From Rahnella rivi (GTDB taxonomy: Bacteria > Pseudomonadota > Gammaproteobacteria > Enterobacterales > Enterobacteriaceae), in the NCBI RefSeq assembly GCF_019049655.1, contig NZ_JAFMOX010000053.1:1-64000 (forward strand): 64,000 bases of DNA. The letters are read 5' to 3'. This document shows positions 17,769 to 26,826 of the stretch, piece by piece; position 1 is the first letter of the stretch; the number at the start of each line of letters is the position of its first letter. Under the pieces are notes generated by a model. That model was given only the letters and a program-made list of their open reading frames with translations, made no database searches and was not told the origin of the DNA. The position numbers and the translations under genes were made by a program.

Positions 17769-18569
17769 ATGATTTTTTCTACACTGCGTCGTCGTTTACT
17801 TCTGGGTGCTGTCGCCGTCTCGCTGACTGCCGGTATGGTCAGCAACAGCTTCGCCGATGAAGGTTTACTGAAGAAAGTTAAAGAGCGCGGCACGCTGATC
17901 GTCGGGCTGGAAGGCACCTATCCTCCGTTCAGTTTTCAGGGTGAAGACGGCAAACTGACCGGTTTTGAAGTGGAATTTGCAGATGCGCTGGCGCAGCACA
18001 TGGGCGTGAAAGCCAAGCTGCAACCGACCAAGTGGGACGGTATGCTGGCTTCCCTGGAATCAAAACGTATCGACGTGGCGATTAACCAGGTGACGATTTC
18101 CCCGGAGCGTCAGAAGAAATATGATTTCTCCACGCCGTACACCGTTTCCGGCATTCAGGCGCTGACCAAAAAAGGCAATGAGGCCAATTTTGCTAAACCT
18201 GAAGATCTGAAAGGTAAGAAAGTAGGCGTGGGTCTGGGCAGTAACTACGAGCAGTGGTTGCGTGAAAATGTTCAGGGCGTGGATATCCGTACCTATGATG
18301 ATGACCCGACAAAATACCAGGATCTGCGCGTAGGCCGTATCGATGCCATTCTGGTGGACCGTCTGGCCGCGCTGGATCTGGTCAAGAAAACCGGCAATAC
18401 CTTAGCCGTTGCGGGTGCGCCGTTCTCCCGTCTGGAAGCAGGCGTGGCGTTGCGTAAGAACAACCCGGAACTGCTGGCTGCGATTAACAAAGCCATTGCT
18501 GATATGCAGAAAGACGGCTCACTGACCAAGATTTCTGAAAAATGGTTCGGGGCTGACGTCACCAAATAA
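17769..18569 (+). CDS. tcyJ: Periplasmic cystine-binding protein TcyJ (FliY)
   Basis: A 266-residue solute-binding protein. The start is the ATG after GAGG; the N-terminus (TLRRRLLLGAVAVSLTAGM ... SFA) is a Sec signal peptide cleaved before DEGLL. The mature part is a family 3 amino-acid-binding protein: GTLIVGLEGTYPPFSFQ, LTGFEVEFADALA, LGSNYEQWL. It delivers cystine and related sulfur compounds to TcyLN and lies downstream of dcyD with its own upstream region. Confidence 0.96.
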   Translation: MIFSTLRRRLLLGAVAVSLTAGMVSNSFADEGLLKKVKERGTLIVGLEGTYPPFSFQGEDGKLTGFEVEFADALAQHMGVKAKLQPTKWDGMLASLESKRIDVAINQVTISPERQKKYDFSTPYTVSGIQALTKKGNEANFAKPEDLKGKKVGVGLGSNYEQWLRENVQGVDIRTYDDDPTKYQDLRVGRIDAILVDRLAALDLVKKTGNTLAVAGAPFSRLEAGVALRKNNPELLAAINKAIADMQKDGSLTKISEKWFGADVTK

Positions 18570-18646
18570 TCGCTCACGATGACCGGGGCGGCGCATCACA
18601 CCGCCCCGGATCCATTCAGAGCAAACATCCAGAAGGTCTTTATCGG

Positions 18647-19315
18647 ATGCAAGAAAGTATTCAACTGGTGCTGGATTCAGCACCATTTTTATTGAAGGGC
18701 ACCCTGTTTACGCTCCAGCTGAGTCTCGGCGGGATGATTTTCGGGTTATTACTGGGCTTTATGCTGGCGCTGATGCGCCTTTCGCGTTTCTGGCCGCTGT
18801 CATGGCTGTCACGTTTTTACGTGTCCGTATTTCGTGGTACGCCGCTTATCGCGCAACTGTTTATGATTTACTACGGCCTGCCGCAGTTTGGCATTGAGCT
18901 GGATCCTATTCCGGCTGCCATGATCGGCCTGTCGCTTAATACCGCGGCTTACACCTCTGAAACCCTGCGTGCGGCGATTTCGTCGATCGAAAAAGGGCAG
19001 TGGGAAGCTGCTGCCAGTATCGGCATGAACCCGTGGCAGACGCTGCGCCGCGTGATTTTACCGCAGGCCGCCCGCACCGCGCTGCCGCCGCTGGGCAACA
19101 GTTTTATCGGTCTGGTGAAAGACACCTCACTGGCGGCGACCATTCAGGTGCCGGAGCTGTTCCGCCAGGCGCAACTGGTCACCTCGCGCACGCTGGAAGT
19201 GTTCACCATGTATCTGGCCGCCTCGATCATCTACTGGGTGCTGGCGACCGTATTATCCTTCCTGCAAAACCGTCTGGAAGACCGCGTTAACCGTCAGGAT
19301 CAGGAGCCTTCATGA
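18647..19315 (+). CDS. tcyL: Cystine ABC transporter permease TcyL (YecS)
   Basis: A 222-residue inner-membrane permease of the His/Glu/Gln/Arg type with about five helices. The EAA loop is visible as QWEAASIGMNPWQTLRRVILPQAA (broken here by one Ala repeat), and FRGTPLIAQLFMIYYGLP is the usual N-terminal block. Stop overlaps the tcyN start by four bases, so the two are translationally coupled. Confidence 0.96.
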   Translation: MQESIQLVLDSAPFLLKGTLFTLQLSLGGMIFGLLLGFMLALMRLSRFWPLSWLSRFYVSVFRGTPLIAQLFMIYYGLPQFGIELDPIPAAMIGLSLNTAAYTSETLRAAISSIEKGQWEAAASIGMNPWQTLRRVILPQAARTALPPLGNSFIGLVKDTSLAATIQVPELFRQAQLVTSRTLEVFTMYLAASIIYWVLATVLSFLQNRLEDRVNRQDQEPS

Positions 19316-20064
19316 GTACCATTGACGTTAAGCAACTGACTAAGAAATTCAACGGCCAAACGGTATTGCACGGTATCGATTTACAGGTCAACGCTGGCGA
19401 AGTTGTGGCGATTATTGGCCCAAGCGGTTCCGGTAAAACCACCTTGTTGCGCAGTATCAATCTGCTGGAAGAGCCGGACGGCGGCACCATCAAAGTGGGC
19501 AACATCGAAATTGATGGCAACAAGCCGATCAGCAAACAAAAAAACAAAGTCCGTGAACTGCGTCAGCAGGTCGGGTTTGTCTTCCAGAACTTCAATCTGT
19601 TCCCGCACCGTTCCGTGATGGAAAACATCATTGAAGGGCCGGTCATCGTGAAGGGTGAACCGAAAGAGAAAGCGATAGCCGCCGCGCGCAAGCTGCTGGA
19701 GAAAGTCGGCCTGAGCGGCAAAGAGGATGCTTATCCGCGCCGTTTATCGGGCGGCCAGCAACAACGTGTGGCGATAGCCCGCGCACTGGCGATGGAGCCT
19801 GAAGTCATTTTGTTCGACGAACCGACCTCAGCCCTCGACCCGGAACTGGTTGGCGAAGTGCTCAACACAATCCGCGCCCTGGCGCTCGAGCACCGCACGA
19901 TGGTGATCGTCACCCATGAAATGAGCTTTGCGCGAGACGTTGCTGATCGGGCGATCTTTATGGATCAGGGGAAGATCGTCGAGCAGGGGCCAGCGAAGGA
20001 GTTGTTTTCGAATCCGCAGCATGCGCGGACTAAGCAGTTTCTGGAGAAGTTTCTGGCACATTAA
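19312..20064 (+). CDS. tcyN: Cystine ABC transporter ATPase TcyN (YecC)
   Basis: A 250-residue ABC ATPase: Walker A GPSGSGKTTLL, Q-loop FVFQNFNLFPH, signature LSGGQQQRVAIARAL, Walker B VILFDEPTSALD and H-loop VTHE. It energises cystine import with TcyJ and TcyL. Last gene of the operon; no strong terminator directly follows, but a hairpin-rich region and a terminator shared with the converging ldtA lie downstream. Confidence 0.96.
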   Translation: MSTIDVKQLTKKFNGQTVLHGIDLQVNAGEVVAIIGPSGSGKTTLLRSINLLEEPDGGTIKVGNIEIDGNKPISKQKNKVRELRQQVGFVFQNFNLFPHRSVMENIIEGPVIVKGEPKEKAIAAARKLLEKVGLSGKEDAYPRRLSGGQQQRVAIARALAMEPEVILFDEPTSALDPELVGEVLNTIRALALEHRTMVIVTHEMSFARDVADRAIFMDQGKIVEQGPAKELFSNPQHARTKQFLEKFLAH

Positions 20065-20096
20065 ATTCAAGACCTTGGGCTGCCGCCCAAACCGGC

Positions 20097-20128
20097 CTCA
20101 AGGGTGGTCCGTCGCCACCACCCTTGAG
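20097..20128. repeat. Perfect 12-bp inverted repeat (possible extragenic palindrome)
   Basis: CTCAAGGGTGGT and ACCACCCTTGAG flank an 8-base loop. It follows a second small hairpin within 15 bases and could terminate tcyN transcription or be a genome-wide intergenic repeat; the window holds no second copy that I noticed. Confidence 0.6.
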
Positions 20129-20421
20129 AATCCCGGGCTCTTTAAAACACGTGCCATGCATCCCGGCTCCGTTTCAGAAACTCCTCCTATTGCCGCAAAA
20201 TCCCGCCGCTGCGCGGTTCCCTCCGGTCGGGTTACAACCCGCGAAAAAAACCTCGCGGTTTTCCACCTCTTCCTGCGGCGTGATTTTTGAACGCGACCAG
20301 AGGCTTTTAAGGTCACAACTTCACCTGCTCAGGATGAGAAAAGCAAACAGCTTGCCATCATTTCAAAACAACCCGGACAGCTCCTCCCCTTTGCCGTGGA
20401 GGAGCAAAAAATCCCCAAAAA

Positions 20422-20448
20422 AAAGCCCCGAAAAATTTTCGGGGCTTT
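20422..20448. terminator. Bidirectional terminator between tcyN and ldtA
   Basis: A 13-bp palindrome (AAAGCCCCGAAAA, one base, TTTTCGGGGCTTT). On the minus strand the stem is followed by a run of eight T residues, giving a strong terminator for ldtA. Confidence 0.92.
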
Positions 20449-20479
20449 CCAAATTCTCACACAACTCCAGGCCTTACGC

Positions 20480-21400
20480 TTAGTTGATTTGAACCGGCAT
20501 CCCGGCACGCATCTCAATCGCACGCTGAACCACAGTCTGATTCACACTCGGATCCATCGCCACGGCATTTGAACTGCCCGTCAGGCTGATTGGAATCGGT
20601 TGTTGGGAATCAAATTCTTCCTGGTTGGAAGACAGCGGGTTATGGATTTCAACATAACGCTTGCCGTCTGGCTCAACCGTGGCTTTCACCGGCTCGTTGA
20701 TGAACTGAACGCGGGTGCCCTGCGGCACGTTGTCGTACAGCCATTTGATGTCAGCATCACGCAGACGCACACAACCGTGGCTCACGCGCAGACCGATACC
20801 GAAGTTCGCGTTGGTGCCGTGAACGGCATACAGACGTCCCACGTACAGCGCGTAAAGACCCATCGGGTTGTCCGGGCCGGCAGGGAAGACGGCTGGCAGG
20901 AATTCGCCGCGTGCCGCGTATTCTTCATGCATTTTTGCCGTTGGTGTCCAGGTCGGACCGGCTTTTTTACGCTGAACAGTGGTCACCCAGTTAAGCGGGG
21001 TGTCTTTACCCAGTTCGCCGATACCGATTGGCAGAACAACGACGGTATTGGTGCCTTTCGGGTAGTAGTACAAACGCATTTCTGCGCTGTTGATGACAAC
21101 ACCTTCATGCGGCGTATCCGGCAGAATTAACTGCTGTGGGATCGTCAGCACAGTGCCAGGGGTTGGCAGGAACGGGTCAACGCCAGGGTTAGCTTCGAGC
21201 ATGTTGCTCAAACCCATCTGGTATTGCGCTGCAAAATGTTCCAGAGGCAGGCTGCTGCCTTGTGGAACAGTGACCGTGATATTTTCACCGATCAGACGAC
21301 CATTGTTCGCCGGAAGAGGATAAACCACAGCAAAAGATGCCTGGCTGTATGCAGCAACTGCCAAAACCAGGGTAACTATCGCGCGAATGCTCATTTTCAT
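20480..21400 (-). CDS. ldtA: L,D-transpeptidase, LdtA/ErfK type
   Basis: A 306-residue periplasmic enzyme. The start is at MKMSIRAIV, giving a signal peptide that ends ASFA; an extra 24 upstream codons are possible but lack signal-like character. It follows E. coli ErfK closely: [19 protein letters not shown] (LysM-like), [21 protein letters not shown], and the YkuD catalytic core HGTN ... [11 protein letters not shown] with the active-site Cys. These enzymes attach Braun lipoprotein to peptidoglycan. E. coli has several paralogues, so the exact counterpart is an inference. Confidence 0.9.
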   Translation of the reverse strand: MKMSIRAIVTLVLAVAAYSQASFAVVYPLPANNGRLIGENITVTVPQGSSLPLEHFAAQYQMGLSNMLEANPGVDPFLPTPGTVLTIPQQLILPDTPHEGVVINSAEMRLYYYPKGTNTVVVLPIGIGELGKDTPLNWVTTVQRKKAGPTWTPTAKMHEEYAARGEFLPAVFPAGPDNPMGLYALYVGRLYAVHGTNANFGIGLRVSHGCVRLRDADIKWLYDNVPQGTRVQFINEPVKATVEPDGKRYVEIHNPLSSNQEEFDSQQPIPISLTGSSNAVAMDPSVNQTVVQRAIEMRAGMPVQIN

Positions 21401-21715
21401 ATTTTCGTTGGTCGTTAATGCCACACTGGCAGTTGTTGTCAGGATGTTGATTTCCCCCCGGCCTGCTTTCAACCGGAGGAACAGTGTACGTTCACAGGCA
21501 CTTTAATGAGACTCAGTATGTGTAACGAATCACATTTCAGGGTCGCTAATTATAAGGATTTATTTCAAACAGGCCAAAGCTTTCTCACGCTGTTGGAAAA
21601 GTTCCCTGCGCCGAAGGCATTTTTTGTGGATCTCCACACAATTCCTTCACAATTAAGCCGTTCTGCGCGGTCAGATACGCCTGCCCGGACTGTTGTGGCA
21701 GGCGATTTCAGGGCA

Positions 21716-21741
21716 TAAAAAAACCCTGATTTCTCAGGGTT
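21716..21741 (-). terminator. Terminator of the siderophore receptor gene
   Basis: On the minus strand AACCCTGA / TCAGGGTT with a GAAA tetraloop followed by seven T residues, 20 bases after the receptor stop. Confidence 0.9.
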
Positions 21742-21760
21742 CTTTCAACACGTTTAGCTA

Positions 21761-23878
21761 TCAGAAATCATAACCCACGGTCGCGACCACGGTACGTTCC
21801 TGACCCCAGTAGCAATAGCTGGTGCCGTAACAGGCAGCGACGTATTTCTTATCGAACAGGTTATTGGCGTTCAGCTGCACGAATGCGCCTTTCAGTTGTG
21901 GATTAAACTGCACCAGATTCATACGCAGTGATGCATCAACCAGCGTCGCGGAAGGCATGTGACGGGTGTTTTCGTTATCCGCCCATTGTGTGCCGATGTA
22001 ACGCACACCCGCGCCCAGATCCACACCGACCGGCGTATTGTACTGACCCCAGATAGACGCCATCTGTTTTGGCGTCACGTATGGCGTGTTGCCGTTATTC
22101 TGGCTGGCATCGCGAATACGCACTTTATTGTAGGTATAACCGGCCATCACGTTGAAGCGCTCGGTCACCTGTTTCTTGGCTTCCAGCTCCAGACCCTGTG
22201 AACGGATCTTACCCGCAGGTTCATAATAGCTGCCCACCACTACGCGGTTACCTACGTCATCCTGCGTCAGGTCATACAGTGCCGCGCTGTACATATCGGA
22301 TGTGCCGACCGGCTGATATTTGATCCCCGCTTCGTACTGCTCACTCTGCATCGGCTTGAGCAGCGTGCCATCAGAGCCTGGCAGGGCCGATGGCGTCATC
22401 GCCTGGCTGTAGCTGACGTACGGGGAAATCCCGCTGTCAAAGGCATACAACAGGGAAGCTCGGCTGTTGAAGTGGCTGTCTTTACGCTCGCTGCTGCTTT
22501 CTTTGCCATAGATACTTTCGTAGCTGCGGCTGTCGGTTTTCAGCGTGTCGTAACGGCCGGACAGGGTCAGGAACCACTTGTTCCAGCTCATTTCATCCTG
22601 CAGATAGGTGCCCATCTGCTCGTAACGGTTTTTGCCGCGAGAAAGGCTGTAATAGTCCAGCGCATCGCTGCCAACACCGGTGTACGGGTTGAGCGTGCCT
22701 GCGATGGCGCCGTCAGATTTCAGATCATTGACGAAGTGAGAATAGTCGAAGCCCAGCACCACTTTGTGCGCCAGTTCGCCGGTGGCAAAATCGGCTTCAA
22801 GCTGGTTATCAATCGCGAAGGTATCCAGAGAGGATTTCTCACCGGAATAGTAGCGGTTCATCAACGTGCGGTCTGCGTTCCAGCCAGCCTGATACACCTG
22901 ATCCAGTTCGGTATTGGAATGGGTGTAGTTGGCGTTCTGGCGGAAGGACCAGACGTCGTTAAACGCATGCTGGAATTCGTAGCTGTAGATCTGCTCCCAG
23001 CGTTTGAACTGGTTACGATCCGTTTCGCCGTCGAAGAATCCACGGCTCAGTTTCTGGCCATACAGGCTGCCGTCGGCAGGAACCGCGGCGTGATAACCGC
23101 CGGACGGATCTTTTTGCAGGTAGGCGCGCAGTAACAGCGAGGTATTTTCATCCGGCTGCCACATCAGCTGCGGGGAGATCGCATAACGCTCTTCGCGCTG
23201 GTGATCATACTGCGTATCACTGCTGCGGGTCATGCCGGTCAGACGAAATGCCCACTGGTCGTTGATTGCATTGGTGTAATCGAACGCACCGCCTTTGGTG
23301 TTTTGCGTCCCGCCGGACAGACGGAAATGGCCTTCTTCCGCAAACTGCGGACGCTTGGTGGTTTCAACCACGACGCCACCGGGAATGCTCTGGCCGTAAA
23401 GGGCAGAGGACGGCCCTTTCACCACATCAATACGTTCGAGGAACCACGGATCGACCTGAATGGAGTTATAGCTTGCGCCATCGCTCAGAATACGCAGGCC
23501 ATCGAGGAATGTGTTGTTGACGTCACCACCGTGGAAGCCACGCAGGGAAATGGTGTCATAACGCGTTGCGCCGCCCGCAAAGTTGGTAAACACGCCTGGC
23601 GTATAGTTCAGCGCGGCATTGACGGTGGTGGCGTTCTGGTCGTCCATTTGCTGGCGGGTCACGACGGACACGGCCTGACCTGTGGTGATCAGTGGCTGAT
23701 CGGTTTTGGTCGCACTTTTAGACGTTTTCGCGCTGTAACCCTGCGTCGGTGCATCTGCGGTATCAGCCTGAGAGGCTTTGATGACCACGGTATCTTCGGC
23801 GGCCAAAGAGGAAGCCGGAACAGCGACGGCCATGGCGCACAAAAGCACCGAGCGTTTGAGGGGAAAAGCCAACAACAT
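21761..23878 (-). CDS. foxA: TonB-dependent hydroxamate siderophore receptor, FoxA/FhuA type
   Basis: A 705-residue outer-membrane receptor. The start is the ATG giving MLLAFPLKRSVLLCAMAVAV, a signal peptide ending SLAA; 30 more upstream codons are open but do not resemble a signal. The TonB box is EDTVVI; the plug has ISLRGFHGGDVN and ERIDVVKGPSSALYGQSIPGG; the C-terminus ACYGTSYCYWG ... VATVGYDF has the paired cysteines and terminal Phe of the FhuA/FoxA group. I favour the ferrioxamine receptor because a desferrioxamine operon lies in this window, but ferrichrome or another hydroxamate remains possible. Preceded by a Fur box. Confidence 0.85.
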   Translation of the reverse strand: MLLAFPLKRSVLLCAMAVAVPASSLAAEDTVVIKASQADTADAPTQGYSAKTSKSATKTDQPLITTGQAVSVVTRQQMDDQNATTVNAALNYTPGVFTNFAGGATRYDTISLRGFHGGDVNNTFLDGLRILSDGASYNSIQVDPWFLERIDVVKGPSSALYGQSIPGGVVVETTKRPQFAEEGHFRLSGGTQNTKGGAFDYTNAINDQWAFRLTGMTRSSDTQYDHQREERYAISPQLMWQPDENTSLLLRAYLQKDPSGGYHAAVPADGSLYGQKLSRGFFDGETDRNQFKRWEQIYSYEFQHAFNDVWSFRQNANYTHSNTELDQVYQAGWNADRTLMNRYYSGEKSSLDTFAIDNQLEADFATGELAHKVVLGFDYSHFVNDLKSDGAIAGTLNPYTGVGSDALDYYSLSRGKNRYEQMGTYLQDEMSWNKWFLTLSGRYDTLKTDSRSYESIYGKESSSERKDSHFNSRASLLYAFDSGISPYVSYSQAMTPSALPGSDGTLLKPMQSEQYEAGIKYQPVGTSDMYSAALYDLTQDDVGNRVVVGSYYEPAGKIRSQGLELEAKKQVTERFNVMAGYTYNKVRIRDASQNNGNTPYVTPKQMASIWGQYNTPVGVDLGAGVRYIGTQWADNENTRHMPSATLVDASLRMNLVQFNPQLKGAFVQLNANNLFDKKYVAACYGTSYCYWGQERTVVATVGYDF

Positions 23879-24024
23879 ATTAATAGTCCCTATAAATAAC
23901 CCGATTAATAATCGAGTAATTAATTGATGCGTGTGTAAATAAGCCCAGAAGCCAACAGTGTTCCGCACGAAAGCCCGTCCTGAATAAGGCGGGTGATAAC
24001 GAAAACGAGACGAATGTTAAACTT

Positions 24025-24043
24025 AATGATAATTGTTATCATT
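24025..24043. promoter_or_regulatory. Fur box of the siderophore receptor
   Basis: AATGATAA-TTG-TTATCATT is a perfect 8-3-8 dyad and a close match to the Fur consensus, about 150 bases before the receptor start. It predicts iron-repressed transcription. Confidence 0.9.
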
Positions 24044-24261
24044 ATTATTTTACAAATTCAAGGGAACTTTACGACAAAAGTGTGAAGTGACGCATTTTTA
24101 TCCGCATGAATCTGATGGTTTTTATGGTTTTGAGGCGGGCAGTTCAGGGCAGGGAAGACGAGGTAGTGGCCGGGCAGGTGGTGGCTAAATGGCAATGTGT
24201 CAGACAAACCCGCTGAAGAGTGCCCCGCCAAAAGACGGGACATTCTTAAGGGACCAGCAGA

Positions 24262-26223
24262 TTAACGTGCCAGCCCGAAGCCAATATCAAACAGCGGGTT
24301 TTCGCTGTCGTGCGGCATATCTGATTTCTGTCTGAGCACGGCATCCATGGAGGAGGGCAGTTCGAACGGCAGTTTGCCGGTATAGGCTTCGGTGCTGGTC
24401 AGGCGGGTAAACAGCACCGCATCGCTGACACCAAAGTTGCCGATAATGGCTTTCGCTTTGTCATTCACGTTGGTGAGAATGGCGGGGCGATCGAGATAAA
24501 CGGTCACCACCGTCGGCACCGCGTTGCTGGCTTTCACAATCGCCTGATAATCCGCATTGTCATCGGTATAGGCCAGCGAGCCTTCATGATGACGTTTGCC
24601 AAAGAACCAGGCTTTATGCGGTTGTTCATACGGCGCATGAGCGCGGATCAGCGCAATATCCGCTTTTTCCGGCGTATCCACCACGGTGAAACCGGCGGCT
24701 TTTGCGGCCTGTGGTGCGATGCCGTACAGCCAGATTTTCTGGCCCTTCTTCAGCGGCAATGTGTCACCGGTGTTTTGCAGTAACACCAGAGAATGCCCTT
24801 GCGCTGAATCTGCTTCTTTCTGCCAGTCGGCACGACCCACGGTTTGCACGGCTTTTTGCACATCAACGTACGGATTTTCAAATAAGCCTGTGCGGAATTT
24901 TTGTTCAAGAATACGCACGACAGACTCATCAAGGCGCTGTTCTGTCAGTTGCTTTTCATTCACCGCGTTAACCAGCAGCTGTGAATCGGTTACGCCGCCA
25001 AACTGATCGACACCTGCCAGCACCGCTTTTACGAAACGCTGTTGCGGTGTCAGGGTTTCAACTCCCCAGGACATGCCGCCCGGCACCGGGTCTTTGCCTT
25101 GCGGCGAACCGTTCAGACATTCGCCTTCGCAATTACTGGTGATCAGCCAGTCGCTCAGCACCACGCCTTTAAAGCCGTATTGCCCGCGCAAAATATCGGT
25201 GAGCAACTGGTGGCTGAACCCTGCACCGACCTGTTCCAGCGGTTTGCCTTCAAGGGAAACATCTTTCAGGATCGAATAAGTCGGCATGACGCTGGCGACA
25301 TTGGCTTCAAATGCGCCGGTGAACGGATAAATATGCTCTTTCAAATTGTTGCCGGGAAAGACGGCATTTTTGCCATAGACGTTGTGGCTGTCGTAGCCGT
25401 TTTCCGCCGCACCGTAGCCGACCCAGTGTTTCACTACCGAAATCACGCTGCCCTGATTCAGGCCATCGGCACCGTTTTGCATGCCTTCCACGTAACCGCG
25501 CACCATGTTGTGAACGCGGGTCGGATCTTCGCCAAAGGTGCCGCTGATGCGCGCCCAGCGCGGCTCGGTTGCCAGATCGGCCTGCGGCGAGAGCGCTTCA
25601 CGAATGCCGACGGCCAGATATTCCTGACGCACGATATCGGCATAGCGGCGGGTGACTTTCTCGTTGCCAATGGCCGCCAGCCCTAAGGTTTCCGGCCACT
25701 GGGTGAATTTGCCGGAAGAGGTGCTGGCGCCAATCAGATACTCAAAAGAATTACGCGGGTCGCTGCTGATGGTGACCGGAATACCGAGCCGCGTCTTTTC
25801 GGCAATCTGCTGTAATTTATTGTTCTCTTCCGCCATCACCGCCGGGTCTTCCGCTGAAAGCCGGGTGATCAGGCTGTTCACCCTGGCACCGGAAATCATT
25901 TTCTCCGCTGCCGCCAAATCATAATGTGTGCCTGCGCCGATCGGGCTGTTGGCCGTCGGTGCCGAACCGTGCATCATCACGCCGGCTTTTTCCTGCAGCG
26001 TCATACGCTTTACCAGATCCGCAGCGCGTTCTTCAGGGGTCAGCCGCCAGTCTTCGTAAGGTTCCAGTTTCCCGGAGCGGTTAAGGTCTTTGAACGGCAA
26101 GCCGTCAACGGTCAGCAGGGTGACTTCACGCTGGCTAAGTTCGGGCGGGGTATCGTTGGCGGAGGCGGCAGCAGTAGAAAGCAGAAGGGCAGAAATGGCA
26201 AGGCTCAGAGGTGTCGTTTTCAT
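24262..26223 (-). CDS. Periplasmic beta-glucosidase, glycoside hydrolase family 3
   Basis: A 653-residue enzyme starting at the ATG (MKTTPLSLAISALLL) preceded by AAGGAT, with a signal peptide ending AAASA. The GH3 barrel is clear: KHWVGYGA (substrate-binding Lys-His) and YGFKGVVLSDWLI with the nucleophile Asp. The second alpha/beta domain follows (VVLQNTGDTLPLKKG-like). It ends LFDIGFGLAR without the C-terminal fibronectin III-like domain of BglX (765 residues), so it is closer to shorter GH3 exo-glucosidases. The natural substrate is unknown; cello- or laminari-oligosaccharides are typical. Confidence 0.88.
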   Translation of the reverse strand: MKTTPLSLAISALLLSTAAASANDTPPELSQREVTLLTVDGLPFKDLNRSGKLEPYEDWRLTPEERAADLVKRMTLQEKAGVMMHGSAPTANSPIGAGTHYDLAAAEKMISGARVNSLITRLSAEDPAVMAEENNKLQQIAEKTRLGIPVTISSDPRNSFEYLIGASTSSGKFTQWPETLGLAAIGNEKVTRRYADIVRQEYLAVGIREALSPQADLATEPRWARISGTFGEDPTRVHNMVRGYVEGMQNGADGLNQGSVISVVKHWVGYGAAENGYDSHNVYGKNAVFPGNNLKEHIYPFTGAFEANVASVMPTYSILKDVSLEGKPLEQVGAGFSHQLLTDILRGQYGFKGVVLSDWLITSNCEGECLNGSPQGKDPVPGGMSWGVETLTPQQRFVKAVLAGVDQFGGVTDSQLLVNAVNEKQLTEQRLDESVVRILEQKFRTGLFENPYVDVQKAVQTVGRADWQKEADSAQGHSLVLLQNTGDTLPLKKGQKIWLYGIAPQAAKAAGFTVVDTPEKADIALIRAHAPYEQPHKAWFFGKRHHEGSLAYTDDNADYQAIVKASNAVPTVVTVYLDRPAILTNVNDKAKAIIGNFGVSDAVLFTRLTSTEAYTGKLPFELPSSMDAVLRQKSDMPHDSENPLFDIGFGLAR

Positions 26224-26478
26224 TATCATCCTTAACGATTGATATATATAGAAACTCAATAAATCATCAATACGCTATATATTGGAAAGATGCTGAGATC
26301 GGGTTCGCAATTAAAAAACCACAATAAATGCACTGTTTTCAGTCTTTAGCCTAAATTTTTCCGTCAGTCTTCCGATAACACCCTTGAATCTGCTGATCCC
26401 GCCCGCTTTTTACAGGGCGCACCGGCAGACTGATATCGATACTTATTGACCGTTAGGGTCTTCTATAAAGGGATTGTC

Positions 26479-26766
26479 ATGAAAAAGGTTATTCTTGCGG
26501 CGGCCGTTGCCGTTCTGTTATCCGGCTGTGCACAGCAAACTTTCAACATGGGTCAGGGGATTGCCACTGCGCCTAAGCAAGTGACCACACATCACTTCTT
26601 CGTCAGCGGTATTGGTCAGAAGAAATCCATCGATGCAGCGAAAGTCTGCGGTGGTGCGGATAAAGTGGTTCGCGTTGAAACCCAACAAACTTTCGTCAAC
26701 GGCCTGCTGGGGCTGGTGACCTTTGGTATTTATACCCCGCGTGAAGCCCGCGTATTCTGTTCTTAA
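26479..26766 (+). CDS. bor: Bor-family outer-membrane lipoprotein
   Basis: A 95-residue lipoprotein. The start is the ATG giving MKKVILAAAVAVLLSGCAQQ with lipobox LSGC. The mature sequence, VTTHHFFVSGIGQKKSIDAAKVC and ETQQTFVNGLLGLVTFGIYT, is close to phage lambda Bor and to Iss, which confer serum resistance in E. coli. No phage genes adjoin it, so this is a chromosomal Bor homologue, possibly a relic of a lambdoid prophage. A terminator follows. Confidence 0.92.
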   Translation: MKKVILAAAVAVLLSGCAQQTFNMGQGIATAPKQVTTHHFFVSGIGQKKSIDAAKVCGGADKVVRVETQQTFVNGLLGLVTFGIYTPREARVFCS

Positions 26767-26787
26767 TTCGCGCTGGTACACCCCATC

Positions 26788-26812
26788 AAGGCTGCCCTGT
26801 GGCAGCCTTTTT
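26788..26812. terminator. Terminator after bor
   Basis: AAGGCTGCC / GGCAGCCTT stem, CTGT loop, trailing T-run; convergent with the chromate transporter genes. Confidence 0.9.
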
Positions 26813-26826
26813 AATGGAAAGAACCG

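Larger units (their letters stand above)
20065..20479. other. Hairpin-rich intergenic region
   Basis: About 415 bases between convergent tcyN and ldtA. It holds a short hairpin (TTGGGC / GCCCAA near 20084-20099), a perfect 12-bp hairpin (20097-20108 with 20117-20128), and the shared terminator at 20422-20448. Short frames exist but have no ribosome-binding site or codon pattern. The dense inverted repeats suggest an extragenic repeat element. Confidence 0.5.

Noticed and set aside
20098..20483. Short frames in the tcyN-ldtA gap
   Set aside because: They span hairpins and a terminator, have no ribosome-binding site and read as low-complexity Pro/Arg sequence.
22472..23134. 220-codon frame antisense to the siderophore receptor
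   Set aside because: Shadow of the receptor gene; no start signals and no domain.
24058..24243. 61-codon minus-strand frame between the receptor and the glucosidase
   Set aside because: Ends against the Fur box region, no ribosome-binding site, His/Pro-rich composition typical of chance frames.
25042..25686. 214-codon frame antisense to the beta-glucosidase
   Set aside because: Shadow of a conserved GH3 gene.
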